From: Candidatus Rokuibacteriota bacterium
GTDB lineage: Bacteria > Methylomirabilota > Methylomirabilia > Rokubacteriales > CSP1-6
DNA length: 64,000 nucleotides
Direction of reading: 5' to 3'
Assembly (NCBI GenBank): GCA_003220225.1
Contig: QHRU01000055.1
Coordinates: 26,347 to 90,346 of the forward strand
The notes under the pieces are model-generated. The model did no database searches, had not been told where the DNA came from, and worked only from the letters and a program-made list of their open reading frames with translations. The translations under genes and the position numbers were made by a program. Positions 34,721-43,799 of this stretch are shown piece after piece (within the stretch, counting starts at the first letter, position 1; each line of letters begins with the position of its first letter).

Positions 34721-35751
34721 CCGAGCTCCTGTCCGTGCGCGGGCTCAGCGTCGACTTCGTCACCGACGGGGGCGTGGCGCAGGTGCTCGACGGCATCAAC
34801 CTCGACGTCGGCCCCGGCGAGGTCGTCGGTCTCGTCGGCGAGAGCGGCTGCGGCAAGACGACCCTCGCGCGCGCCATCCTCGGGATCCTGCCCACCGGGG
34901 CCGCGCGCATCCGCGGCGGCGAGGTGCGCTTCAAGGGCGTGGACCTGCTGCGAGAGGACCCCGCCGCGGTCAACGACCGCGTGCGCGGGCGCGCGATCAC
35001 CTTCATCCCTCAAGATCCTTACACGTCGTTCAGCCCGGTGTTCCCCGTCCAGACGCAGATCATGGACCTGATGAAGTGGAAGTCGCCGCGCGCGGACAAC
35101 GGCGGCGGCGCGCGGTCGCCGTTCCGGCGCTACCCGCGCGAGCGCTGGCGCGCCGATCGCGAAGCCGTGCTCGAGACGCTGCGCGCGGTGCAGATCCCCG
35201 AGCCCACCCGCGCGCTCCGCCGGCTGCCGCACGAATTCTCCGGCGGGCAGCGACAGCGGCTCATGATCGCGATGGCGCTGCTCCCGCAGCCCGATCTGAT
35301 CATCGCCGACGAGCCGACCACCTCCCTCGACGTGACGATCCAGGCCCAGATCCTCCGGCTCCTGCGCGCGCTGGTGAAGCAACGCGGCGTCTCCGTGCTC
35401 TTCACCACCCACGACCTCGGCACCGCGCACGAGATCTGCGACCGCGTCGTCGTGATGTATGCCGGCCAGGAGATGGAGGCGGCGCCTGCCACGGCGTTCT
35501 TCGCGCGGGCGGCGCACCCGTATACGCGCCGGCTGCTCGCGAGCGTGCCGAGCCCCGGCGGCGAGATTCGCGACATCCCGGGCGAGGTCCCGAGCCTCAT
35601 CGCCCCACCCTCGGGCTGCCGCTTCCATCCGCGCTGCGACTACGCCACCGCGGAGTGCCGCGAGGGCCGGCCGGCGCCCCGCACGCTCGCCCCGGAGCAT
35701 GGCGTGCGCTGCTACCATCCCGTCGATGCGCCGATCGGGGCCGACGGGTGA
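34717..35751 (+). CDS. dppD: Dipeptide-type ABC importer ATPase DppD
   Basis: 344 residues from ATG 34717. Walker A GESGCGKTT, signature FSGGQRQRLMIAMAL, Walker B LIIADEPTTSLDV and H-loop VLFTTHDLGTAHEI are intact. The C-terminus has the oligopeptide-type extension with Cys residues (GCRFHPRCDYATAECREG), which in DppD/OppD proteins can hold an Fe-S cluster. A 20-residue insert (residues ~120-140) is rich in Arg and Gly. It overlaps dppC and dppF by 4 bp each. Confidence 0.93.
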   Translation: MTELLSVRGLSVDFVTDGGVAQVLDGINLDVGPGEVVGLVGESGCGKTTLARAILGILPTGAARIRGGEVRFKGVDLLREDPAAVNDRVRGRAITFIPQDPYTSFSPVFPVQTQIMDLMKWKSPRADNGGGARSPFRRYPRERWRADREAVLETLRAVQIPEPTRALRRLPHEFSGGQRQRLMIAMALLPQPDLIIADEPTTSLDVTIQAQILRLLRALVKQRGVSVLFTTHDLGTAHEICDRVVVMYAGQEMEAAPATAFFARAAHPYTRRLLASVPSPGGEIRDIPGEVPSLIAPPSGCRFHPRCDYATAECREGRPAPRTLAPEHGVRCYHPVDAPIGADG

Positions 35752-36716
35752 GCGTCACCGCGGCCCCGCTCCTCGAGATCGTCGACCTCGTCCGACATTT
35801 TCCCGTGCGCAACGCCTTCGGCCGGCGCACCGGCTGGATCCGCGCCGTCGACGGCGTCTCGCTCGCGGTGTGGCCGGGCGAGACGCTGGGCCTCGTCGGC
35901 GAGAGCGGCTGCGGCAAGTCGACGCTCGGCAAGACGGTGATGGGCATCTACACGCCGACGGCCGGCGACATCCGTTTCGCCGGCCGCGAGATCGGACACC
36001 TGCCGGCGCGCGAGCGGCGCGCGGTCGCCGGAGACCTCCAGTATGTCTATCAGGACCCCGGCGCGTCGCTCGACCCGCGCTGGAAGGTCGTCCACTCGCT
36101 GCACGAGCCGCTCAAGATCCACGCGCGGCTCTCGCGCGCGGAGCGGGAGCGCGAGGTGGGAGCGATTCTCTCGGCCGTCGGTCTCCCGGACGCCCACCTC
36201 GACCTCTATCCGCACGAGCTGAGCGGCGGCCAGCAGCGGCGGGTGGCGCTCGCACGCATCCTGACGCTGCGGCCGCGGATGGTGATCCTCGACGAGCCGA
36301 CGTCCGGGCTCGACGTGTCCGTCCAGGCCAGCGTGCTGAAGCTCTTCCGGAATCTTCAGGAAGCCTTCGCGCTCACCTACGTCTTCATCTCCCACGACCT
36401 CGCCGTCGTGCGAGCGATGTGCGCGCGCATCGCCGTGATGTACCTCGGCACCATCGTCGAGCTGGGCGAGACGGCGGCGATCTTCGAGCAGCCGCGCCAC
36501 CCGTACACACGCTCGCTGCTGGCCGCCGTGCCGCGCATCGGCGGCCGTCGTGTCACGCTCGACTTCGCGCTGGAAGGCGAGCCGCCCAACCCGCGCGACG
36601 TGCCGAGCGGCTGCCGCTTCCGCACCCGCTGCCCGCTCGCCCAGGACGTCTGCGCGGTGGAGGAGCCGCGGCTCCGCGAGGTCGACGGCCGCCGCGTCGC
36701 CTGCCACTTCGCGTGA
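35748..36716 (+). CDS. dppF: Dipeptide-type ABC importer ATPase DppF
   Basis: 322 residues from a GTG overlapping the dppD stop (GTGA). Walker A GESGCGKST, signature LSGGQQRRVALARIL, Walker B MVILDEPTSGLDV, H-loop YVFISHDLAVVRAM, and the C-terminal GCRFRTRCPLAQDVC cysteine motif are all present. The opening LLEIVDLVRHFPVRN is typical of DppF/OppF. It completes the dipeptide-type importer. The cupin gene begins 28 bp later and could be on the same transcript. Confidence 0.93.
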   Translation: MSVTAAPLLEIVDLVRHFPVRNAFGRRTGWIRAVDGVSLAVWPGETLGLVGESGCGKSTLGKTVMGIYTPTAGDIRFAGREIGHLPARERRAVAGDLQYVYQDPGASLDPRWKVVHSLHEPLKIHARLSRAEREREVGAILSAVGLPDAHLDLYPHELSGGQQRRVALARILTLRPRMVILDEPTSGLDVSVQASVLKLFRNLQEAFALTYVFISHDLAVVRAMCARIAVMYLGTIVELGETAAIFEQPRHPYTRSLLAAVPRIGGRRVTLDFALEGEPPNPRDVPSGCRFRTRCPLAQDVCAVEEPRLREVDGRRVACHFA

Positions 36717-36744
36717 GCTACTATCGCGCGGAAAGGAATAGCCG

Positions 36745-37074
36745 ATGAGCGCTCTCGAGACCGGCGGGTTCAAATGGGTGCGAACCGACGACCTTCCCTG
36801 GCGGGCATCGAGGATGGCGGCCGGGGTGCTCGTGAAAGATGTCGCGGTGACGGATGGATGGGAGATGCAAATCGTCCGCTTCGCACCGGGTGCGCGTTTT
36901 CCGATCCACACTCACGAGAGTCCGGAGTTCCTGTTCATTCTCGAAGGCGAGCTCGTCCAGGCCGGCCGGCGTCTGGGCCCGGGCTGGGCGAGTGTCGCCA
37001 GCGCGGGGACCATCGACGAAGACGTGTATTCGGAGACGGGCTGCGTCTTCGTGCTCGTGGACAGAGCAAGCTGA
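36745..37074 (+). CDS. Small cupin-domain protein
   Basis: 109 residues forming one cupin barrel. Metal-binding motif 1 is visible as FPIHTHESPEFLFILEGELV (two His and a Glu). Motif 2 (usually GxxxxxPxxxxHxx) is degenerate, with no second His obvious, so metal binding is uncertain. A strong Shine-Dalgarno (GGAAAGGAA) precedes the ATG. It lies 4 bp before an ABC ATPase gene and probably belongs to the NitT-type importer/hydantoinase group. It may be an isomerase, dioxygenase-like enzyme or ligand sensor. Confidence 0.82.
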   Translation: MSALETGGFKWVRTDDLPWRASRMAAGVLVKDVAVTDGWEMQIVRFAPGARFPIHTHESPEFLFILEGELVQAGRRLGPGWASVASAGTIDEDVYSETGCVFVLVDRAS

Positions 37075-37078
37075 TCCA

Positions 37079-37861
37079 ATGCCGCTGGTGTCGTTCCACG
37101 ACGTGCAGAAGACCTACCGGTCGCTGCAGGGCGTCGACTACATGGCGGTGGAGCACTTCAGCGTCGAGATCGAGGCCGGGGAGTTCTTCTGCCTGCTCGG
37201 CCCCAGCGGGTGCGGCAAGACGACCGTGCTCAAGATGCTTGCGGGCTTCGAGGCGCCGACGGCGGGACAGATCCTCATGGACGGTCGGCCCGTGACGGGC
37301 GCCAGTCGCGACCGCGGTGTGGTGTTCCAGGGGGACGACTCGCTCTACGGTTGGCTCACCGCGGTCGAGAACGTCGAGTTCGGGTTGCGCATGCAGCACG
37401 TGCGCAAGACCGAGCGGCGCGAGCGCGCTATGCGCTACCTGGAGCTGGTCGGTCTCAACGGCCAGGAGCAGAAGTATCCTGCCGAGCTGTCCGGGGGGAT
37501 GAAGCAGCGCATCCAGATCGCCCGGGCGCTGGTGAACGAGCCGAAGATGCTGCTCATGGATGAGCCGTTCGCCGCGCTGGATGCCCAGACACGTTCGCTG
37601 ATGCAGATCGAGCTGGCCAGCATCTGGCAAACGACGCGCACGACCGTCCTGTTCATCACGCACGACATCGACGAGGCGGTCACGCTGGGCAAACGCATCG
37701 GCGTGATGCGCGCCGGACCCCGCTCGCAGGTGAAAGGCATGGTCGAGGTGGCCCTCGACGGGGCGCGCAGCCGCACGGACGATGTGTTCCTCCGATACTA
37801 CAAGCAGGTCTATGAGATGATCCGCGACGAAGTCGCCAAATCCATCGCCCGCGCGGAATAG
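37079..37861 (+). CDS. NitT/TauT-type ABC importer ATPase
   Basis: 260 residues from ATG 37079. Walker A GPSGCGKTT, signature LSGGMKQRIQIARAL, Walker B MLLMDEPFAALDA and H-loop VLFITHDIDEAVTL are the SsuB/TauB/NrtD pattern. The Q-loop GVVFQGDDSLYGWLTAVENV is slightly unusual (GDDSLYGW instead of the common xxLLPWxT). It works with the permease and SBP encoded just downstream. Confidence 0.93.
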   Translation: MPLVSFHDVQKTYRSLQGVDYMAVEHFSVEIEAGEFFCLLGPSGCGKTTVLKMLAGFEAPTAGQILMDGRPVTGASRDRGVVFQGDDSLYGWLTAVENVEFGLRMQHVRKTERRERAMRYLELVGLNGQEQKYPAELSGGMKQRIQIARALVNEPKMLLMDEPFAALDAQTRSLMQIELASIWQTTRTTVLFITHDIDEAVTLGKRIGVMRAGPRSQVKGMVEVALDGARSRTDDVFLRYYKQVYEMIRDEVAKSIARAE

Positions 37862-37864
37862 CGA

Positions 37865-38641
37865 ATGCACTCACGGAGACTGCGACGCCTGTGGAGCGTG
37901 TACGGAGGCTACGCGCTGGGGTTTGTCAGCCTGTTCCTGATCTGGCAGCTGGCCTCCCTCTACGTGGTCAGCTCCGTGCTGTTCCCGCCGCCGACGGTGG
38001 TGTTCCGAAAAGGCGTGCTGCTGGTGCGCAACGGCGTCTTGCTGGAGCACCTTTCCGCCAGCCTCCAGCGCATCATGGCCGGGTTCATCGCCGGCTCCCT
38101 GCTGGGTATTCCCATCGGACTGGCGATGGGCTCGTTCCGGCCCGTCCGAAAGCTGCTGGAGCCTTACACGGAGTTTCTGCGCTTCATCCCGTCCGTGGCG
38201 ATGATCACCGTGGCGGTGATCTGGTTCGGCATCGGCGAAGCCTCGAAGATCTTCCTGATCATCTACACGACGATCTTCATCGTCATCCTGAACACGGCGG
38301 CAGGTGTCTCCGCCATCGCGCCCAACAAGATCCGGGCCGCCCAGGCCCTGGGAGCGACGCGGGCGCAGATCTTCGTTCACGTCGCGTTGCCGGCGACCCT
38401 GCCCTACATCCTCACCGGGATGCGCCTGGCCATGGCGAATTCCTTCACCACCATCGTGGCGGCCGAGCTGATCGCGGCCAACGAAGGGCTCGGCAAGATG
38501 CTGTGGGACGGGCGCTTGTTCATGCTGGTGGACGATATCTTCGTGTCCCTGGTCACCCTGGGGCTGCTCGGGTTCGCCGTGGATCGCATGTTCCGCTGGA
38601 GCATCTACGCCTTCGCGGGCAAATATTCGCCGGCGACGTAG
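37865..38641 (+). CDS. NitT/TauT-type ABC importer permease
   Basis: 258 residues, about six membrane helices. The SLQRIMAGFIAGSLLGIPIG helix and the cytoplasmic EAA loop (IRAAQALGATRAQIFVHVAL) are the SsuC/TauC family marks. It starts 3 bp after the ATPase stop. It forms a homodimeric channel for the SBP encoded 25 bp downstream. Confidence 0.93.
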   Translation: MHSRRLRRLWSVYGGYALGFVSLFLIWQLASLYVVSSVLFPPPTVVFRKGVLLVRNGVLLEHLSASLQRIMAGFIAGSLLGIPIGLAMGSFRPVRKLLEPYTEFLRFIPSVAMITVAVIWFGIGEASKIFLIIYTTIFIVILNTAAGVSAIAPNKIRAAQALGATRAQIFVHVALPATLPYILTGMRLAMANSFTTIVAAELIAANEGLGKMLWDGRLFMLVDDIFVSLVTLGLLGFAVDRMFRWSIYAFAGKYSPAT

Positions 38642-38666
38642 TCGGTCGCCAGGGAGGGCAACGCTC

Positions 38667-39629
38667 ATGCTGACTCGCGGTGCACGATGCCTGCTCGTAT
38701 TGAGCCTGCTGGCGTGGAGCGGAACGGCGTGGGCGCAGACCAAGATGACCATCGCCACCGGCGTGGACCCGGTGTTTTCCGCCTACTACGTGGCCCAGCA
38801 GGAGGGGCTGTTCAAGAAGCACGGGCTCGACGTGCGAATCAACACGGGCCCGTCCGGCTCGGCCATGGTCTCGTTCCTCGTCAACGGCCAGATCGAGTCC
38901 GCCTTCGGCTCCGAGATCGCGGGCGTCAGCAACCACAACCTCGATCCCAACGTGGTGGTGGTCGCGCAGGCCACGCGCTTGGTGCGCTGGATCGCGGTGG
39001 TCGGCCGCAACATCGACAACCTGGATCAGCTCAAGGGCAAGAAGGTGGGCGTGGCCCGCGGCTCCGGCGGCGAGGTCTTCTGGCTGGCCATGATCGACAA
39101 GCTCAAGCTCAACCCGGCGGACTACACGGTGGTCAACGTGGAGGCGCCGGAGATGGTGGCGGCCCTGGAGCGCGGCAACATCGACGCCTACGCCGTGTGG
39201 GAGCCCTGGGTGACGCGCGGCCTGGCCGCCGTCAAGAACACGAAGGTGCTGAAGGATCAGGAGGGCATCCTCGAGCAAGGCGTGTACATCTACATGAACC
39301 TCGGGTGGATCCGGAAGAACCCGGCGCCGGCCGAGTCGTTCATGCGCGCGCTGGTGGAGGCCACGGACATCATCAACAAGGACCGCAAGCGCGCGGCCAG
39401 GGACGTGTCCGACTTCCTCAAGAATCTCGACCCGCCGCTGGTGGAGCAGCTCATGACCAAGCTGCGCTTCGAGGTGGTGCTGGACGACTTCACGATCAGT
39501 CTCTTCCGGCTGGCCGAGGCGCAGCTCAAGCAGCAGGGCAAGCTCACCAAACCGCTCGACTATCGCGAATTCGTCTACCCGGACGTGTTGCGCAAGGTGC
39601 AGCCCGCGAAGGTCAACTACAAGCCGTGA
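38667..39629 (+). CDS. NitT/TauT-type ABC substrate-binding protein (NMT1/SsuA fold)
   Basis: 320 residues with a Sec signal peptide (ARCLLVLSLLAWSGTAWAQ). The mature protein opens with MTIATGVDPVFSAYYVAQQE, then GLFKKHGLDV, the signature start of the SsuA/THI5/NMT1 fold. Ligands in the family include sulfonates, nitrate, pyrimidine precursors and phthalate-like acids. The hyuA/hyuB pair follows about 140 bp downstream, which makes a hydantoin- or ureide-like ligand plausible. Confidence 0.9.
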   Translation: MLTRGARCLLVLSLLAWSGTAWAQTKMTIATGVDPVFSAYYVAQQEGLFKKHGLDVRINTGPSGSAMVSFLVNGQIESAFGSEIAGVSNHNLDPNVVVVAQATRLVRWIAVVGRNIDNLDQLKGKKVGVARGSGGEVFWLAMIDKLKLNPADYTVVNVEAPEMVAALERGNIDAYAVWEPWVTRGLAAVKNTKVLKDQEGILEQGVYIYMNLGWIRKNPAPAESFMRALVEATDIINKDRKRAARDVSDFLKNLDPPLVEQLMTKLRFEVVLDDFTISLFRLAEAQLKQQGKLTKPLDYREFVYPDVLRKVQPAKVNYKP

Positions 39630-39767
39630 CTCGCCGGCCAGCGTCAGCGCGTGGGGACCTCGTGGAGGGCAGGGCCAGGGCGAGGTAACGATCCAGCACG
39701 TCGTCGGTGCTCCAGAAGGTCGCGCACGGCCGTATGGTACCCTGAGCCTCCCCGAAGGAGGACCACG

Positions 39768-41804
39768 GTGCAGATCGGCGTCGACATCGGCGGCACCTTC
39801 ACCGACATCGTCGCCCTGGACCGTGCGGGTCGGCTCTCGCTGACGAAGGTGCCGAGCACGCCGAAAGACCTGCTCGACGGCATCGGCGCCGCCGTGACCA
39901 GAGTTCTGGCGCTCGCGGGCGGCCAGCCCGGCGACGTCGAGCGCTTCATCCACGGCACGACCATCGCCACCAACGCGATCCTCGAGCAGAAGGGCGCGGT
40001 CACCGCTGTCCTCACCACCGACGGCTTCGAGGACGTGCTCGAGCTGGGGCGGATGAAGCGCTCCCGCATGTACGACCTGGCCATGGATCCGGAGGTGCCG
40101 ACGTTCCTCGCCCCGCGCCGGCGCCGCGTCGGGATCCGCGAGCGGCTCGATGCGAAGGGCCGAGTCCTCGTCCCGCTGAACGAGACCGACGTGCGCACGG
40201 CGGCGCTGGGGCTCCGCGCGCAGGGCGTGCAGGCCATCGCGGTGTGCTACCTGTTCTCGTTCGTCAACCCCGCCCACGAGCGCCGCACCCGCGAGATCAT
40301 CGCGGAGCTGGCGCCCGAGATCAGCGTGTCGCTCTCCTCGGACGTCGATCCGACCTTCCGCGAGTACGAGCGCCTCTGCGTGACCGCCTTCGACGCGTAC
40401 CTCGGGCCCGTCGTGAAGCGCTACCTCGCGGGCCTCGCCGACACGCTGCGCGGGCTCGGCGTGCCCGCCGTGCCGCTGATCATGCGCTCGCGCGGCGGCA
40501 TCGTCTCGGCGGCGCTCGCCGCGCGGCAGCCGGTGACGCTGTTCCTCTCCGGGCCCGCCGGCGGCGTGATCGGCGCCGGCTTCGCGGCCGAGCGCTCCGG
40601 CGTGCGCGATTTCGTCTCGCTCGACATGGGCGGCACGAGCAACGACGTGGCGCTGGCGCGGGAGGGCAAGCCGCTGCTCGCGAGCGAGGGCTCGATCGGC
40701 CCCTACCCCGTGCGCACGCCGATGGTGGACGTCAACACGATCGGCGCCGGCGGCGGGAGCATCGCGTGGATCGACGCCGGCGGTGGGCTGCGCGTCGGGC
40801 CGCGCAGCGCCGGCGCCGAGCCCGGCCCCGCGTGCTACGGCCGCGGCGGCGATGACGCCACCGTGACGGACGCGAGCGTGGTGCTCGGCTATCTCAACCC
40901 CGCGCGATTCGCGGGCGGCGCGATGGCCCTCGACGTGCGCGCGGCCGAGCGGGCCGTGGCCGCGATCGGCCAGCGCCTCGGCGTCGACACCGTCGCCGCC
41001 GCCGCCGGAATCCACCGCGTGATCAACGCGCGCATGGCCGACCAGATCCGGCTCGTCACGATCAAGCGCGGCTACGACCCGCGGCAGTTCTCGCTGGTGG
41101 TCCTCGGCGGCGCGGGGCCGGTGCACGGCGCGGCGCTCGCCGAGGAGATGGGGATGGCGGAGGTGCTCGTGCCCGAGGCGCCCGGCGTCCTGGCCGCCTT
41201 CGGTCTGCTCGCCGCCGCCATCGAGCACCACCACGCGCGGACGCTGCAGGCGCGCACGGACGTCGCCGATCTCTCCGACGTCAACCGTTGCCTCGGCGAG
41301 CTCGACGCCGCCGGACGCGCGCGGATGCGCGAGGAAGGCGTGCCGGCGCCCGAGGTGCGGGTGGCCTACACGGCCGACATGCGCTACGTCGGGCAGGCCT
41401 ACGAGCTGGAGGTGCCGATCGCGGCGCCCGTCACGCCGGAGCGCGTGCCCGAGATCGTCGCGGCGTTTCACGCCGTGCACGAGCGCGTGTACGGCTACGC
41501 GCGCACGCAGCAGCCGGTGGAGTTCGTGAATTTCCGCGCGGTGCACACGTACCCGCTGCCGCGGCCGGCGCTGACGCCGGCGGCGCGATCGAACGGGAGC
41601 CTGGCGGACGCGCGCCTGGGCGAGCGCCGCGCGTACTTCGAGAGCTTCGTGCCGACGGCGATCTACGAGCGCGCGCGGCTGCCGCTGGGCGCGCGCCTGG
41701 CCGGACCGGCCATCGTCGAGCAGAGCGACACGACCACCGTGATCCCGCCCGGCGTGACCGCGCTCGTGGACGACGCGGGAAACCTGCGCCTCCGGAGGGT
41801 CTGA
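39768..41804 (+). CDS. hyuA: N-methylhydantoinase A / 5-oxoprolinase alpha subunit family (HyuA), second copy
   Basis: 678 residues from a GTG at 39768 with a strong Shine-Dalgarno (GAAGGAGG). The frame is open upstream but without homology. Motifs: VDIGGTFTDIVALD phosphate loop, IHGTTIATNAILEQ, LDMGGTSNDVALARE and GAGGGSIAWID. It aligns along its length with the HyuA at 7602-9674 but differs at many positions, so it is a separate family member and not a recent copy. It overlaps hyuB by one base (TGATG). Confidence 0.93.
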   Translation: MQIGVDIGGTFTDIVALDRAGRLSLTKVPSTPKDLLDGIGAAVTRVLALAGGQPGDVERFIHGTTIATNAILEQKGAVTAVLTTDGFEDVLELGRMKRSRMYDLAMDPEVPTFLAPRRRRVGIRERLDAKGRVLVPLNETDVRTAALGLRAQGVQAIAVCYLFSFVNPAHERRTREIIAELAPEISVSLSSDVDPTFREYERLCVTAFDAYLGPVVKRYLAGLADTLRGLGVPAVPLIMRSRGGIVSAALAARQPVTLFLSGPAGGVIGAGFAAERSGVRDFVSLDMGGTSNDVALAREGKPLLASEGSIGPYPVRTPMVDVNTIGAGGGSIAWIDAGGGLRVGPRSAGAEPGPACYGRGGDDATVTDASVVLGYLNPARFAGGAMALDVRAAERAVAAIGQRLGVDTVAAAAGIHRVINARMADQIRLVTIKRGYDPRQFSLVVLGGAGPVHGAALAEEMGMAEVLVPEAPGVLAAFGLLAAAIEHHHARTLQARTDVADLSDVNRCLGELDAAGRARMREEGVPAPEVRVAYTADMRYVGQAYELEVPIAAPVTPERVPEIVAAFHAVHERVYGYARTQQPVEFVNFRAVHTYPLPRPALTPAARSNGSLADARLGERRAYFESFVPTAIYERARLPLGARLAGPAIVEQSDTTTVIPPGVTALVDDAGNLRLRRV

Positions 41805-43552
41805 TGGCCATCGACCCGATCCTCCTCGAGGTGCTGCGCAACCGGCTCGACGCCATCGCCGACGAGATGGAGCTGACGCTCCTCAAGAGCGCGGCGTCGC
41901 CGATCGTGAAGGAGGGCCTCGACGCCTCCGCCGCCCTGTTCAACACCCACGGCGAGACCATCGCTCAAGCCGCCGCGATTCCCATTCACCTCGGTGCCCT
42001 GCAGTTCGCGGCGCAGCGGCTCGTGCGCGCGTTCCCGCCCGAGCGCATGCGCGACGGCGACGCCTTCCTGTTGAACGACCCGTACGACGGCGGCACGCAT
42101 CTGCCCGACATCACGCTGGCGGTGCCGGTCTTCGCCGACGGGCGCGCGGTGGCGCTGGCGTGCACGATGTGCCACCACCAGGACGTCGGCGGCCGCACGC
42201 CGGGCAGCGTGCCGACGGACGCCACCGAGCTCTACCAGGAGGGCGTCATCATCCCGCCCACCCAGCTCTTCCGTGCGGGCGAGCTGGACGAGAACCTCTT
42301 CCGGTTCCTCACGCGCAACGTGCGCCTGCCCGACGTGTTCACCGGCGATCTCATGGCGCAGGTGGCGGCGGGGCGGCTCGGTGGGGTCCGGCTGCAGGCG
42401 CTGTTCGCCGCGCACGGTGCCCCGACGGTCATGACGTACATCGAGGAGCTGCTCTCGCGGGCCGAGCGCCTCACGCGCGCCCAGATCGCCGACATCCCCG
42501 ACGGCGACTACGCCTTCGAGGACTGGCTGGACGACGACGGCGTGAGCATCGGGCAGCCCGTGAAGATCGCGGTGACGCTGCGGGTGCGCGGCTCGGCGAT
42601 GACGTTCGACTTCACGGGCAGCGACCGCCAGGTACGCGGCCCCTTCAACTCGGTGCCGGCCTCGACGATGTCGGCCGTGTACTACGCGGTGCGCGCGATC
42701 TCGGACGCGTCGATCCCGAACAACGGCGGCTGCTTCCGCGCCGTGGACGCCATCCTCCCCGAGGGCACGATCGTCAATCCAACGGCGCCGGCGCCGGTGA
42801 GCTGCCGGACGGCGACGATCAAGCGCATCGCCGACACGATCCTCGGCGCGCTGGTGCGCGCGCTCCCCGGCAGGATACCGGCGGCGAGCTCGGGCACCCT
42901 GCTGGTGATGGCGTTCGGCGGCCGCGACCCCGACACCGGGCAGCCCTTCGTGGCGAGCGAGCTGGCCGCCGGCGGTATGGGCGCGCGCCCCGACAAGGAC
43001 GGCATCGACGTCATCGAGACCGACGTGTCGAACTGCATGAACATCCCGGTCGAGTCGGTGGAGATGAACTTCCCGCTCCGGATCCCGCGCGCGCGGCTGT
43101 GGCTCGACTCCGGCGGCGCCGGGCGCTTCCGGGGCGGCCTCGGGCTCGAGAAAGTCTTCGAGGCGACGACGACGGAGGTGATGGTCTCCCACCGCGGCGA
43201 GCGCTTCGCGTCGTCGCCGTGGGGCCTCGAGGGCGGCGCCCCGGGCGCCCGCGCGCACGCGTATATCCTGAGAAAGGACGGCGCGCGCGAGGAGCTGCCG
43301 TCCAAGAAGATGATCGTCCTCCACCCCGGCGATCAGCTCTGGGAGTACATCGCCGGCGGCGCGGGCTACGGCGACCCGCTCGACCGCGACCCCGTCGCGG
43401 TGTTCGCCGACGTGCTGGACGGCAAGGTCTCGGCCGCGCTGGCGATCACCGAGTACGGCGTCGTGCTGACGCCCGACGGCGCCGCGGTGGACGAGGTGAA
43501 GACCAAGGAGTGCCGGGAGCGGCTGCGCAGGACGCGGGGCGTCCGTTGTTGA
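41804..43552 (+). CDS. hyuB: N-methylhydantoinase B / 5-oxoprolinase beta subunit family (HyuB), second copy
   Basis: 582 residues from ATG 41804 (MAIDPILLEVLRNRLDAIAD). Motifs include FLLNDPYDGGTHLPDI, CHHQDVGGRTPGS, FNSVPASTMSAVYYAVRAIS and a C-terminal GGAGYGDPLDRDP. It ends the cupin/NitT-importer/hydantoinase group. Relative to the first HyuB it has about 20 more residues. The substrate is unknown; the different transporter class next to it suggests it differs from that of the first pair. Confidence 0.93.
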   Translation: MAIDPILLEVLRNRLDAIADEMELTLLKSAASPIVKEGLDASAALFNTHGETIAQAAAIPIHLGALQFAAQRLVRAFPPERMRDGDAFLLNDPYDGGTHLPDITLAVPVFADGRAVALACTMCHHQDVGGRTPGSVPTDATELYQEGVIIPPTQLFRAGELDENLFRFLTRNVRLPDVFTGDLMAQVAAGRLGGVRLQALFAAHGAPTVMTYIEELLSRAERLTRAQIADIPDGDYAFEDWLDDDGVSIGQPVKIAVTLRVRGSAMTFDFTGSDRQVRGPFNSVPASTMSAVYYAVRAISDASIPNNGGCFRAVDAILPEGTIVNPTAPAPVSCRTATIKRIADTILGALVRALPGRIPAASSGTLLVMAFGGRDPDTGQPFVASELAAGGMGARPDKDGIDVIETDVSNCMNIPVESVEMNFPLRIPRARLWLDSGGAGRFRGGLGLEKVFEATTTEVMVSHRGERFASSPWGLEGGAPGARAHAYILRKDGAREELPSKKMIVLHPGDQLWEYIAGGAGYGDPLDRDPVAVFADVLDGKVSAALAITEYGVVLTPDGAAVDEVKTKECRERLRRTRGVRC

Positions 43553-43595
43553 CGGGTGATCGGACCGCTCGCCGTGTGTATCTGATTTTCCACTC

Positions 43596-43609
43596 TTGAC
43601 AGCGGTCAA
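43596..43609. promoter_or_regulatory. Inverted repeat containing a consensus -35 box
   Basis: TTGAC-AGCG-GTCAA is a 5-bp inverted repeat; its left arm is also a perfect TTGACA. No convincing -10 lies 16-18 bp downstream. It sits in the 247-bp gap between hyuB and the DUF222-HNH gene, otherwise without recognisable elements. Confidence 0.3.
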
Positions 43610-43799
43610 CACGGGCGCCTGCGGCGCGTCAGCAGCCGCCAACGGATCTCGCTCCAGCGGCCCGTGGCGGCGCCGGGGCACGCCCGGACACGCGTTGCTT
43701 GAAAAAATCGGGATCGGCGCGCGATCGTGCGTCTGGCGGCGCTGGTGACGGCCGAAAATCGGAGTGTAAGGTCGGCGCAGAGCCATGGAGGACTCGCCG

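Noticed and set aside
38553..41546. 997-codon open frame on the minus strand
   Set aside because: It is antisense to the NitT-type SBP and HyuA genes, which have clear motifs. Its translation is His/Asp/Arg-rich low-complexity typical of GC-rich shadow frames.
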